DNA of 64,000 nt from JBBCJR01 sp037190805 (lineage in GTDB: Bacteria; Pseudomonadota; Alphaproteobacteria; Sphingomonadales; Sphingomonadaceae), in contig JBBCJR010000021.1 in assembly GCA_037190805.1 (NCBI GenBank), forward strand, positions 1 to 64,000. The letters are read 5' to 3'. Under the pieces are notes generated by a model, which searched no databases, was not told where the DNA came from, and saw only the letters and a list, made by a program, of their open reading frames with translations. Within the stretch, counting starts at the first letter, position 1. Each line of letters opens with the position of its first letter. A program made the position numbers and the translations under genes. Below, piece by piece: positions 8,746 to 16,447 of the stretch.

Positions 8746-9961
8746 CTATCTGGCGCTGGACACGGCAGGCCGCGAGCGGCGTGGCCGGCTGATCGCCGAC
8801 GGCGAGGCGGAGGCGCGGGCCGCGCTTGCCCGCCGCAAACTGCTGGCCGTCCAGATCCGCGTCGGCACGCCCACGCCCACGGCGGAACCGGCCGGACCGT
8901 CGCTGCTGTCCGGTCTTGGCCAGCGCAAGCTGGGAGCCCGCAACCTCACTCTGCTGACCCGCCAGATCGCCACCCTGTCGCGCGTTTCCCCGCTGGAGGA
9001 GGCGCTGAGGACCATGATGCTCCAGGCCGATCGGCCGGTGACGCAGCGGGTGCTGGCGTCCGTCCACGGCGGGGTCAGCGAAGGGCGGCGCCTGTCCGAC
9101 GCCATGGGGCGCGAGGGTACGAGCTTTCCACCGCTCTACCGGGCGATGATCGCGGCGGGCGAGCAGTCGGGCGCGCTGCCCGAAATCCTCGACCGGCTCG
9201 CCGACCTTTTGGAGCGTCAGGCCGAGGTCAGGGGCAAGGTGGTGACGGCGCTGGTCTATCCGATCATGCTGGCGGTCACGGCCATCGGCGTCGTCATCGC
9301 TCTGATGGTGTTCGTGGTGCCCAAGGTGGTGGAGCAATTCTCCACCCTCAATCGCGACTTGCCGCTGCTCACCCGGATGGTGATCGGGATCAGCGACTTT
9401 CTCAGCGCCTACGGGCTCATCCTGCTTGCTCTGTTGGTCGCGGGCGGGCTGCTGTTCGCGCGCGCACTGCGGTCGGCGGAGGTGCGCTACCGGACCGACC
9501 GGGCACTGCTCGGTGCGCCGGTGATCGGGCGGTTGGCCCGCGACCTGCACGCCGCGCGGCTGGCGCGGACGCTGGCGACGATGATCGCCAGCGGCCTGCC
9601 GCTGCTCGACGGGCTCACCATCACCGCGCGGACGATCCGCAACCAGGTGCTGGCGCGGGCGACGACGAGCATGGCCGAATCCATTCGCGAGGGCGGCAGC
9701 CTGTCCGCCGCGCTGCGCCGGGCGGGCGTGTTCCCGCCGCTGCTGGTCGCGATGGCGGCGTCAGGGGAATCGAGCGGACGCCTTGACGTCATGCTGGCCC
9801 GCGCCGCCGACTATCTGGAGCGGGAATTCGACACTTTCACCGCCACCGCCCTGTCGCTGCTGGAGCCCGCGATCATCATCGTCATGGGCGGGGTGGTGGC
9901 GGTGATCGTCCTCGCCATCCTGCTGCCCATCCTCCAGCTCAACACGCTTCCAGCCGCATGA
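8732..9961 (+). CDS. gspF: T2SS inner membrane platform protein GspF
   Basis: A 409-residue polytopic protein with two T2SSF domains, each a helical cytoplasmic bundle followed by membrane helices (about residues 170-195, 220-240 and 375-400). The N-terminal MPAFDYLALDTAGRE block and the GE-S/GxLPEIL and GESSGRLDVML repeats are typical. It is the central platform component thought to be turned by GspE. It starts inside the gspE end (14-bp overlap) and its stop overlaps the gspG start. Confidence 0.95.
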   Translation: MPAFDYLALDTAGRERRGRLIADGEAEARAALARRKLLAVQIRVGTPTPTAEPAGPSLLSGLGQRKLGARNLTLLTRQIATLSRVSPLEEALRTMMLQADRPVTQRVLASVHGGVSEGRRLSDAMGREGTSFPPLYRAMIAAGEQSGALPEILDRLADLLERQAEVRGKVVTALVYPIMLAVTAIGVVIALMVFVVPKVVEQFSTLNRDLPLLTRMVIGISDFLSAYGLILLALLVAGGLLFARALRSAEVRYRTDRALLGAPVIGRLARDLHAARLARTLATMIASGLPLLDGLTITARTIRNQVLARATTSMAESIREGGSLSAALRRAGVFPPLLVAMAASGESSGRLDVMLARAADYLEREFDTFTATALSLLEPAIIIVMGGVVAVIVLAILLPILQLNTLPAA

Positions 9962-10437
9962 GGCCCGCCATGACCCACACCCCGCCCACACCCCCGGCCG
10001 CCAGAACGCAAGACCGCCGCCGCCACGAGGCCGGCTTCACCCTTGTCGAACTGATGGTGGTGATCGTGATCATCGGCCTGCTCGCCACGGTCGTCGTCAT
10101 CAACGTGCTCCCCGCGCAGGACCGGGCGATGACCGAAAAGGCGAAAGCCGACATCGCGCTGATCGAACAGGCACTGGACATGTACCGCCTCGACAACCTC
10201 AGCTATCCGCGCGCCGAGCAGGGGCTCGCGGCGCTGGTCCAGCCGCCCGCCGGCCTTGCCCAGCCGACCCGCTACCGTGCCGGCGGTTATCTGAAGCGCC
10301 TGCCCGACGATCCGTGGGGCGCGCCTTATCAATATGCGTTCCCCGGTCGTCACGGCGCCGTCGATGTCTATTCCTTCGGCGCCGATGGCCGCGAGGGCGG
10401 CGAGGGCAATGACGCGGATATCGGGAACTGGAAGTGA
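9958..10437 (+). CDS. gspG: T2SS major pseudopilin GspG
   Basis: A 159-residue major pseudopilin. A long basic leader of about 25 residues precedes the prepilin peptidase site EAG|FTLVELMV, with Glu at +5. The C-terminus has the calcium-site region SFGADGREGG...DADIGNW characteristic of GspG. The start at 9958 gives an ATGA overlap with gspF; the ATG at 9970 would shorten the leader. It is the only pseudopilin here with so long a leader. Confidence 0.95.
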   Translation: MRPAMTHTPPTPPAARTQDRRRHEAGFTLVELMVVIVIIGLLATVVVINVLPAQDRAMTEKAKADIALIEQALDMYRLDNLSYPRAEQGLAALVQPPAGLAQPTRYRAGGYLKRLPDDPWGAPYQYAFPGRHGAVDVYSFGADGREGGEGNDADIGNWK

Positions 10438-10441
10438 TCCC

Positions 10442-10873
10442 ATGGCCGGCACGCGCGGCTTCACTCTTGTCGAGCTGATGGTGGTGCTGGTGATCATCGG
10501 CATGGCCGGCGCCGCCGTGGTCCTCACCATGCCCGGCGACGAGGCAAAGCTGCGCGGCGAAGGCGAGCGGCTGGCCGGCCGCCTCGACGCGGCGCGGGCA
10601 GAGGCCATCCTCGCCAACCGCTCCATGCGGGCGACCGTGGATGGCACGGGATATCGCTTTACCGTGCGGCGCAAGGGCGCGTGGGTGCCACTGGCCGACA
10701 AGCCGTTCCAGCCCGAACGATGGGATGCGCCGACCGCTGTCGGCGGCGGACAGGCGTCGGTCGATTTCGATAGCGTCGGCCTGGCCACGCCGGCGACGCT
10801 GGACCTGACCCGGCCCGGCGTGCGGCTGACCATCGCCGTTGACGGTGCGGGACGGGTGCGTGTCGATGGCTGA
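10442..10873 (+). CDS. gspH: T2SS minor pseudopilin GspH
   Basis: A 143-residue minor pseudopilin with a short leader and cleavage site TRG|FTLVELMV. The rest is a small beta-rich domain (FTVRRKG, RPGVRLTIAVDG). The start at 10442 lies four bases after the gspG stop and puts the leader at the usual six residues; longer readings only extend into gspG. Its stop overlaps the gspI start. Confidence 0.9.
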   Translation: MAGTRGFTLVELMVVLVIIGMAGAAVVLTMPGDEAKLRGEGERLAGRLDAARAEAILANRSMRATVDGTGYRFTVRRKGAWVPLADKPFQPERWDAPTAVGGGQASVDFDSVGLATPATLDLTRPGVRLTIAVDGAGRVRVDG

Positions 10874-11222
10874 ACGGGGCTTCACCCTGGTCGAGGTGCT
10901 GGTGGCGCTGGCGGTGTTCAGCATTGCCGCGATCGCCCTCGTCAACCTTCAGGGCGCCAGCGTCGGTACGGCGGCGGCGGTCGAGGCGCGGATGCTGGGC
11001 GGCATCGTCGCCGAAAACCTTGCCGTTGAGGCGATGACCGATCCGACGCCGCCACCGGTCGGCAAGACCGATGGTCGCTCCGAGATGGGTGGCCGCGCCT
11101 TCCTCTGGCAGCGCAGCGTCGCTCGCTTGCCAGAAACCGACGGCATCAGCCGCATCGACCTTGCCGTCACCACGGCCGAGGGCGAGCCGGTGTCGACGCT
11201 CACCGTCTATCGGGGCGCATGA
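10866..11222 (+). CDS. gspI: T2SS minor pseudopilin GspI
   Basis: A 118-residue minor pseudopilin with cleavage site ERG|FTLVEVLVALAVF and the GspI-type sequence in which hydrophobic residues run into NLQGAS. It is expected to nucleate the pseudopilus tip together with GspJ and GspK. The ATG at 10866 begins inside the gspH end and leaves a normal five-residue leader. Confidence 0.92.
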   Translation: MAERGFTLVEVLVALAVFSIAAIALVNLQGASVGTAAAVEARMLGGIVAENLAVEAMTDPTPPPVGKTDGRSEMGGRAFLWQRSVARLPETDGISRIDLAVTTAEGEPVSTLTVYRGA

Positions 11223-11848
11223 TGCGTGGCTTTACCCTCGTCGAGCTGATGGTGGCGCTGGCGGTATTCGGCCTCATCGCCGCCTCGGGAGTCGCCCTGC
11301 TGGGCCAGGGCGTGACGACGCAGGAGCGCGTGCGCGACCACGCCGGACAGATTCTGGCGCTGGAACGCACGCGCGCCCAGTTGCGTGCCGATATCGCGCA
11401 GGCCGTCCCCCGGCCGACCCGCGATCCGGCCGGCCTGGTCCGTCCGGCCTTTTCGGGCGGCATGGACGGCTCGGGTCAGCCACTGCTCGCGCTGGTTCGC
11501 CGGGGATGGGAAAATCCGGACGGCGCCCGCCGGGCATCGATGCAATATGTCACCTACGCGCTCGACGGCGACCGGCTGGAACGGCGGACGGCGGCGATGC
11601 TGGACGGCACACCGGCGGATAACAGCAGCCTGGTGATCGATGGCGTGCAGGCGCTGTCGCAGCGGTTCCTGAGCAAGGGCGAATGGCGCCGCGACTGGCG
11701 CCCCGAAGCGGTCGACGCCTTGCCGGACGCGGTCGAGATCGAGATGGCGATCGACGGCGTCGGCCCCATTCGCCTGTTGTTCGCCACCTCCGACATCCAG
11801 CCCGCGGCAACGCCGGGAGACGGCGCCGATGCCGATGTCCAGTCGTGA
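11219..11848 (+). CDS. gspJ: T2SS minor pseudopilin GspJ
   Basis: A 209-residue minor pseudopilin with cleavage site MMRG|FTLVELMVALAVF, then a helix with conserved LERTRAQLRADIAQ and a mixed beta domain containing RRGW and LERRT, as in GspJ proteins. The start codon overlaps the gspI stop (two ATGs in tandem at 11219 and 11222). It should sit in the tip complex with GspI and GspK. Confidence 0.93.
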   Translation: MMRGFTLVELMVALAVFGLIAASGVALLGQGVTTQERVRDHAGQILALERTRAQLRADIAQAVPRPTRDPAGLVRPAFSGGMDGSGQPLLALVRRGWENPDGARRASMQYVTYALDGDRLERRTAAMLDGTPADNSSLVIDGVQALSQRFLSKGEWRRDWRPEAVDALPDAVEIEMAIDGVGPIRLLFATSDIQPAATPGDGADADVQS

Positions 11849-12812
11849 ACGGGGGGCGGCGTTGCTGACCGTGCTGTTGCTCGTCACCGTGCTGGCGGCG
11901 CTGGCCGTGGCCGCGCTCGATCAGATGCGCCTGTCCGTGCGGCTGGCCGGGAACAGCCGGATCACGGTCCAGTCCCATTATTATCTGGGGGCGGCATTCG
12001 ACATCGCCGAGGCGCGGATCAAGGCCATGCGCCGACTGAGCCCCGGCAAGACAACTCTTGCCGGCGGCTGGAACGGCCGGCCGGTCCGGTTTCCCGTGCC
12101 GGGTGGCGTGGTCACGGCCCGTTTGAGCGATGCGACGCATTGCTTCAACCTCAACAGCCTGGTCGTGGGCCGGGGGCAGGGGCCGTTCGTGATCCGCCCC
12201 ATTGGCGTCAGGCAGTTCGCCGCGCTGATGCAGGGTCTGGGCCTGTCGATCGGCGAGGCGCGCTCGATCGCCGCCGCCGCCGCCGACTGGATCGACAGCG
12301 ACGACACGCCCACCGCCAATGGCGGCGAGAGCGAGGTCTATGCACGCGGCAAGCCGCCCTATCGCACCGGCAACACGCTGATGGCCGAGGTCAGCGAACT
12401 GCGTGCCGTGCGCGGGATCACGCCCGAAATCTACGACCGCCTGCGTCCGTGGCTGTGCGCGCTGCCGACCACCGACCTCGCGCCGATCAATATCAACACG
12501 CTGCGCCCCGATCAGGCGCGGCTGGTGACGATGCTGCTGGAAAATCAGGTTCCGGAGGCTGCCGCGCGGGCGATGATCGAGGCGCGGCCAGCGGCGGGGT
12601 GGGGCGGGCTTCAGGCATTCTGGAGCGGTCCGGCGCTCAGCGGCATCAGCCCCGATGGCGACATCATGAACCAGCCCAAGATCACCACCGACTATTTCCG
12701 GCTGGACGCCGAGGTCGACATCGGCGGCGTCGAAAATAGCGAAACCATGCTGATCGAGGCGCGGAACAACAAGGTGCGACTGGTCGAGCGTCGCTGGACG
12801 GCCGACGAATGA
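11829..12812 (+). CDS. gspK: T2SS minor pseudopilin GspK
   Basis: A 327-residue tip pseudopilin, larger than the others because of an inserted alpha-helical domain. The cleavage site is RERG|AALLTVLLL. The +5 position is Thr, not Glu, which is typical of GspK and agrees with its place at the tip, where no earlier subunit must be paired. The segment AAADWIDSDDTP...GGESEVYARG is the conserved GspK calcium/helix region, and ININTLRPDQ is a helix-hairpin-helix-like motif. It overlaps gspJ by 20 bp. Confidence 0.94.
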   Translation: MPMSSRERGAALLTVLLLVTVLAALAVAALDQMRLSVRLAGNSRITVQSHYYLGAAFDIAEARIKAMRRLSPGKTTLAGGWNGRPVRFPVPGGVVTARLSDATHCFNLNSLVVGRGQGPFVIRPIGVRQFAALMQGLGLSIGEARSIAAAAADWIDSDDTPTANGGESEVYARGKPPYRTGNTLMAEVSELRAVRGITPEIYDRLRPWLCALPTTDLAPININTLRPDQARLVTMLLENQVPEAAARAMIEARPAAGWGGLQAFWSGPALSGISPDGDIMNQPKITTDYFRLDAEVDIGGVENSETMLIEARNNKVRLVERRWTADE

Positions 12813-13903
12813 TCCGCACCCTTATCTTTCTGCCCGAAGCCCCGGACGGCCCCATCCTGTGGGTCGAGGACGGACGACGGGGCGTGCTGGGCACGAACCC
12901 GCTTCCGTGGCTGCCGGAGGGTCAAGCGCGCAGCTTCGTCGCGGTCGCGCCGCCGACGCGAACGGTCATCCACTATGTCGCCCTGCCGGCGGTGACGGCG
13001 GCACAGTCGGCCGCTGCGGCGCGGATGATGGCCGCCGATGTCGTCGCCGTTCCGGTCGGAGATGTCCATGTCGCCATCGGCGATCCCGTGCCCGACACCG
13101 ATGAGCGTCCCCTGGTCATCGTCGCCCGGTCGGAGGTCGAGGAGTGGCTGGCGCGCCTGGCTGGCTACGGCATCGACCCCGGCTGGCTGGTGCCGTTGCC
13201 GTTGCTGCTGCCCTGTCCGGATGCCGGCAGCGTCGTCGCGGCGTGGGATGATGTCGATCTGGTGCGGGGTTCGGGCATAGCCCATGCGATCGACCGTGCT
13301 CTCGGCGATATCGTGGTGCCGCCGGCGCCCGTCGAACGGATTGCAGACGATCGGCTGATGCCGCTGCTCGTGGCAGCGGCCACGACCCCCTCGCTCAACC
13401 TTCGGCAGGGCGAGTTCAGGCGGCGGCGCGGCTGGCGGATGCCGGCGGGCTCGGTCCGGCGGCTGGCTTTGCTGGCGATCGCTGTCCTGCTGCTGGGACT
13501 GGGTGCGTCCTGGGCCAAGGTCGCCCGGCTCGGCTTCGCCGCCGATGCACTGGAACGGCAGATCCAGACCGAAACTGTTGCCGCCCTGCCGCGCGGCACC
13601 CGTGTCGTCGATGCGGCGGCGCAACTGCGCGAGCAGTTAGCGGCGGCCGGAGGGCAGAGGGGCGGCTTCCTGGATGCGACCTCGGCCTTGTTCTCGGCAA
13701 TGCAGGGTGCGCCGGGCGCACGCCTCCACAGCCTCGCCCATGACCCCGATGGCAGCATGAAGGCAGGCATCGAGCTGGGCGGCGCCGGGGATCTGGAGGC
13801 GCTGCGCGCGGCGCTGGTCGCGGGCGGATTCGATGTCGTGTCCGCGACCCTGCGGACGGGCGAAGGGGTTCCGATCGCCGATATGGAGATGAGGCGGAAA
13901 TGA
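12809..13903 (+). CDS. gspL: T2SS assembly protein GspL
   Basis: A 364-residue bitopic protein. The N-terminal cytoplasmic part (about residues 1-205) is the divergent actin-like domain that recruits GspE. A single membrane helix lies near residues 217-235, and a periplasmic ferredoxin-like domain follows that pairs with GspM. The start overlaps the gspK stop in ATGA. Sequence similarity in this family is low, so the assignment also rests on position and topology. Confidence 0.9.
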   Translation: MIRTLIFLPEAPDGPILWVEDGRRGVLGTNPLPWLPEGQARSFVAVAPPTRTVIHYVALPAVTAAQSAAAARMMAADVVAVPVGDVHVAIGDPVPDTDERPLVIVARSEVEEWLARLAGYGIDPGWLVPLPLLLPCPDAGSVVAAWDDVDLVRGSGIAHAIDRALGDIVVPPAPVERIADDRLMPLLVAAATTPSLNLRQGEFRRRRGWRMPAGSVRRLALLAIAVLLLGLGASWAKVARLGFAADALERQIQTETVAALPRGTRVVDAAAQLREQLAAAGGQRGGFLDATSALFSAMQGAPGARLHSLAHDPDGSMKAGIELGGAGDLEALRAALVAGGFDVVSATLRTGEGVPIADMEMRRK

Positions 13904-14373
13904 CGGCGGCGCTGAAAAGCTGGTGGCGGGCGCGGGCGGCGCGCGAACGCCTGTTGCTCGGTGGGGCCGGTGCCTTGGCCTTGCTCGTGTTCGGCTGGCT
14001 GCTGCTGGTGCGGCCGCAGGCAATGGCACTGAACCGGGCGAATGACCGGCTGGACAATGCGGTAGAGCGTCTGGCGGACGTCCGCGCCGCGGCACGCCGC
14101 ATCCGCGCGGCGGGTCATGCTGCGGCCTCGGCGAACCAGCCGGTGGATGCTGTGGTTGGACAGAGTGCAGTCGCCGCCGGTCTCACCGTCGCCCGGATCG
14201 AGACGTCGCCGGAAGGGGTGACGCTGGCCATCGATGCGGTGCGCCCGCCGGCACTGTTCGGCTGGCTGTCCGCGCTGGAGACGGAGACCGGGATCAGTGT
14301 CCGCCGCTTCTCTGCCCAGCGCAACGAGGACAACACGATCTCGACCCAGATGCTGCTGGGGAGGGGCGGATGA
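13900..14373 (+). CDS. gspM: T2SS assembly protein GspM
   Basis: A 157-residue bitopic protein with a short cytoplasmic N-terminus (KSWWRARAARERLLL, typical of GspM), one membrane helix near residues 20-37 and a periplasmic coiled-coil plus ferredoxin-like domain. It should stabilise GspL. ATGA overlaps link it to gspL and gspN. Confidence 0.91.
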   Translation: MTAALKSWWRARAARERLLLGGAGALALLVFGWLLLVRPQAMALNRANDRLDNAVERLADVRAAARRIRAAGHAAASANQPVDAVVGQSAVAAGLTVARIETSPEGVTLAIDAVRPPALFGWLSALETETGISVRRFSAQRNEDNTISTQMLLGRGG

Positions 14374-15056
14374 CGATCGGTCGCCGGATTGCGATTCTCG
14401 CGGGCGCGGCCTTGCTGTGGGCTCTCCTGTTGACGCCGCTCGGCCTGGCGCTGGGCTGGGCCGGGATCGTTGCCGGCGGCCTGACGGCGCGGGGCGTTGA
14501 GGGGACGATGTGGTCGGGAACCATACGCGATGCGGCGTTCGGCAATCAGGCGCTGGGGACGTTGCGGGCGGGAGTCCAGCCGCTGCAATTGGCGCTTGGC
14601 CGCCTCAGGCTGAGTTTTGGCAATGATGCGGGCACGCATGGCCGGGTCGGGCGGGAACAGGGCGTGAAAGTCGTGAGCGGCCTATCGACGCGCCTTGCTT
14701 TGACGATCTCGGATCGCGATCCCCCTGCCATGCTGACCTTGTCCGATGTCGGCGCGCGGATCGGAGCGGACGGGTGCGAAGCCGCGTCCGGCACAACGAC
14801 CATGACGTTGCCGGCGATGGCCGGTTTCACCCCGGCGCCGATGGCGGGGCCGATGCGCTGCACGGCTGGTATCCTGGGCGCCGCCCTTGCCGGGGCGGGC
14901 GGCGAGACGTTGGACCTCAGAGTGTTGCCCGACGGCAAGCTGCTGGCGACGCTGACCCTGCCCGATCCGGGCGGCCCAGCCGGTGCCGCACTCGGGGCCG
15001 CGGGATTCGCACCATCGGGCGGCAGCCTGATCCGATCCTGGGAGATGAGCCTGTGA
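14370..15056 (+). CDS. gspN: T2SS protein GspN
   Basis: A 228-residue protein with one N-terminal membrane helix (about residues 9-35) and a mainly beta periplasmic domain. The motif GVEGTMWSGTI near residue 43 is typical of GspN (PF01203). GspN is not universal in T2SS and its exact role is unsettled; it is common in systems from Pseudomonas and Xanthomonas relatives. Its stop overlaps a GTG start of the next gene. Confidence 0.88.
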   Translation: MTIGRRIAILAGAALLWALLLTPLGLALGWAGIVAGGLTARGVEGTMWSGTIRDAAFGNQALGTLRAGVQPLQLALGRLRLSFGNDAGTHGRVGREQGVKVVSGLSTRLALTISDRDPPAMLTLSDVGARIGADGCEAASGTTTMTLPAMAGFTPAPMAGPMRCTAGILGAALAGAGGETLDLRVLPDGKLLATLTLPDPGGPAGAALGAAGFAPSGGSLIRSWEMSL

Positions 15057-15526
15057 CCCATGCCCGCTACGCTGCCATCGCCGCTCTTCTGGTGCTGAGC
15101 CTTGGTGGATGCGCGGGCGGGGGCGGGCGTGACGTGCCGTCCCCCCCGCCGCCGCCCATCTCCGGCCTCAGTGATGTGCCGCCTCAGCAGCTCAATCCCG
15201 GCCAGTGCGGGCTGGCGTTGTGGACTCTGGCGCCGTCGGGACGACGGCTATTCTGGGCCGATGCGGCGCCCCCTGTCGCGCGCATCGTCCTCGACGGGCA
15301 CGAGCGGACCTTGCCCAGAACCGAGGAGGAGGGGGAGGCCGCTTTCGGCTTTGCGCCGCGAAGCACTTATGCCGGCGACGGCGTGCTGCTGACGGTCGAC
15401 ATCGAGCTTGAAACGCGCGGCAATCTGCTTGGCGGTGCGGTGGTGCGCGCCGGCAGCATCGCGCTGACCGCAGCCGACGGTACGGAAACGGTATTGCCGG
15501 TGACTGGGCTGGTCGCATGCCGGTAA
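15053..15526 (+). CDS. Small lipoprotein in the T2SS operon (pilotin candidate)
   Basis: A 157-residue protein that I cannot assign to a family. The GTG start at 15053 overlaps the gspN stop (GTGA) and gives a clear lipoprotein signal with lipobox LGGC at about residues 15-18. Next comes a Gly/Pro-rich linker (GGGGRDV, PPPPP) and a beta-rich domain of about 110 residues with two further cysteines (CGLALW near the start, VACR at the end) that could form a disulfide. Position inside the secretion operon and outer membrane lipoprotein character suggest a pilotin that escorts or protects the secretin, as GspS-type proteins do. That is inference; no pilotin similarity is visible to me. Confidence 0.75.
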   Translation: MTHARYAAIAALLVLSLGGCAGGGGRDVPSPPPPPISGLSDVPPQQLNPGQCGLALWTLAPSGRRLFWADAAPPVARIVLDGHERTLPRTEEEGEAAFGFAPRSTYAGDGVLLTVDIELETRGNLLGGAVVRAGSIALTAADGTETVLPVTGLVACR

Positions 15527-16266
15527 GCGGGATGCTCCCCCCGAGGGTATGGTTGATTGCTGCTGGGGGACTGCTGCTCGTCGCGGGCGTAAGCTGGGCG
15601 ACATGGCCGTCTGCACCACCTGCTGAAGTGCCGGAGGGGCCCGCGCCAGTTCCCGCCGCCGTTGATCCCGCGTCCCCACTTTCATCCACTCCGTCTGTTC
15701 CGGCGCCAATGCCAGCCATGACAGCTGCCGGGCTGACCCTGTTCGGGGTTCTGGGCGGTGATGGCGGCGCGGCGGTGATCGGCACTGCCGATGGCCGCCA
15801 GCGTCTGGTCCGGGTCGGGCGCGAGGTTGCACCTGGCATCCGGCTGACCAGGGTCGAACAATATGCAGCCCTGTTGTCGGACGGCACGCGCCTGGCGCTG
15901 TCGGACGTCAGCGGTCGCGCCGCGCCGACGGTGCAAAGGGCAGTGGAGGCGGTGTCTGATGTCACGGTTTTGACGCAGGAACGTAATGCAGAAGAAACGC
16001 GTGCCTACCGCCTTGGACTGGCGCCTGTGGAGCAGGGCGGACGCACTGCCGGCTTCGCGGTTCGTCCGGATGTCGACATGCCGATGCTGAAAAAGGGCGG
16101 AATTCAGCCCGGTGATGTCATCACCACCATAAACGGCCGGGCCTTCGACAAGTCTTCGGAGGTGGATCAGCTGGCGCGCGAAGTGTCGCTGTCACCGATG
16201 CTGGTCCTTGAAATTGAACGCGGCGGGATTGCACAAGAAATCAGGATAGATACGCGCAATCAATAA
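15517..16266 (+). CDS. Second GspC-like protein (HR plus PDZ domains)
   Basis: A 249-residue bitopic protein with the same plan as GspC: one membrane helix (about 10-28), a Pro/Ala-rich linker (30-68), an HR-like domain (70-130, LTLFGVLGGDGG...VGREVAPGIRL) and a C-terminal PDZ domain (about 170-249, KKGGIQPGDVITTINGRAFD). It overlaps the lipoprotein gene by 10 bp and ends the operon. A second GspC in one T2SS is unusual. It may give an alternative secretin link or substrate specificity, or act with the preceding lipoprotein. Another PDZ-anchored periplasmic protein is the alternative. Confidence 0.85.
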   Translation: MPVSGMLPPRVWLIAAGGLLLVAGVSWATWPSAPPAEVPEGPAPVPAAVDPASPLSSTPSVPAPMPAMTAAGLTLFGVLGGDGGAAVIGTADGRQRLVRVGREVAPGIRLTRVEQYAALLSDGTRLALSDVSGRAAPTVQRAVEAVSDVTVLTQERNAEETRAYRLGLAPVEQGGRTAGFAVRPDVDMPMLKKGGIQPGDVITTINGRAFDKSSEVDQLAREVSLSPMLVLEIERGGIAQEIRIDTRNQ

Positions 16267-16447
16267 AATGACAAAATAAAGTCATAAAGATGAATATAAA
16301 ATTTCAATTCTGTGAATAGAAATATCGCAGAGTAGTTTTATAACCTTGTCACATAAGCATCATCGAATCCTTTTAGGAGGACGCCGATCTCAAAAGGGGG
16401 TGGCGAATATTTCGCGATTCCTGATCATCAAAAGACAGGGAACAGAC
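16267..16447. other. AT-rich gap between T2SS operon and lipoprotein gene
   Basis: This 181-bp gap contrasts with the GC-rich surroundings, above all at 16267-16350, where runs such as AAAATGACAAAATAAAG occur. No hairpin terminator was seen after the secretion operon. It probably holds the promoter and control sites for the lipoprotein/TonB receptor genes; no confident -35/-10 pair could be assigned. Confidence 0.4.
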
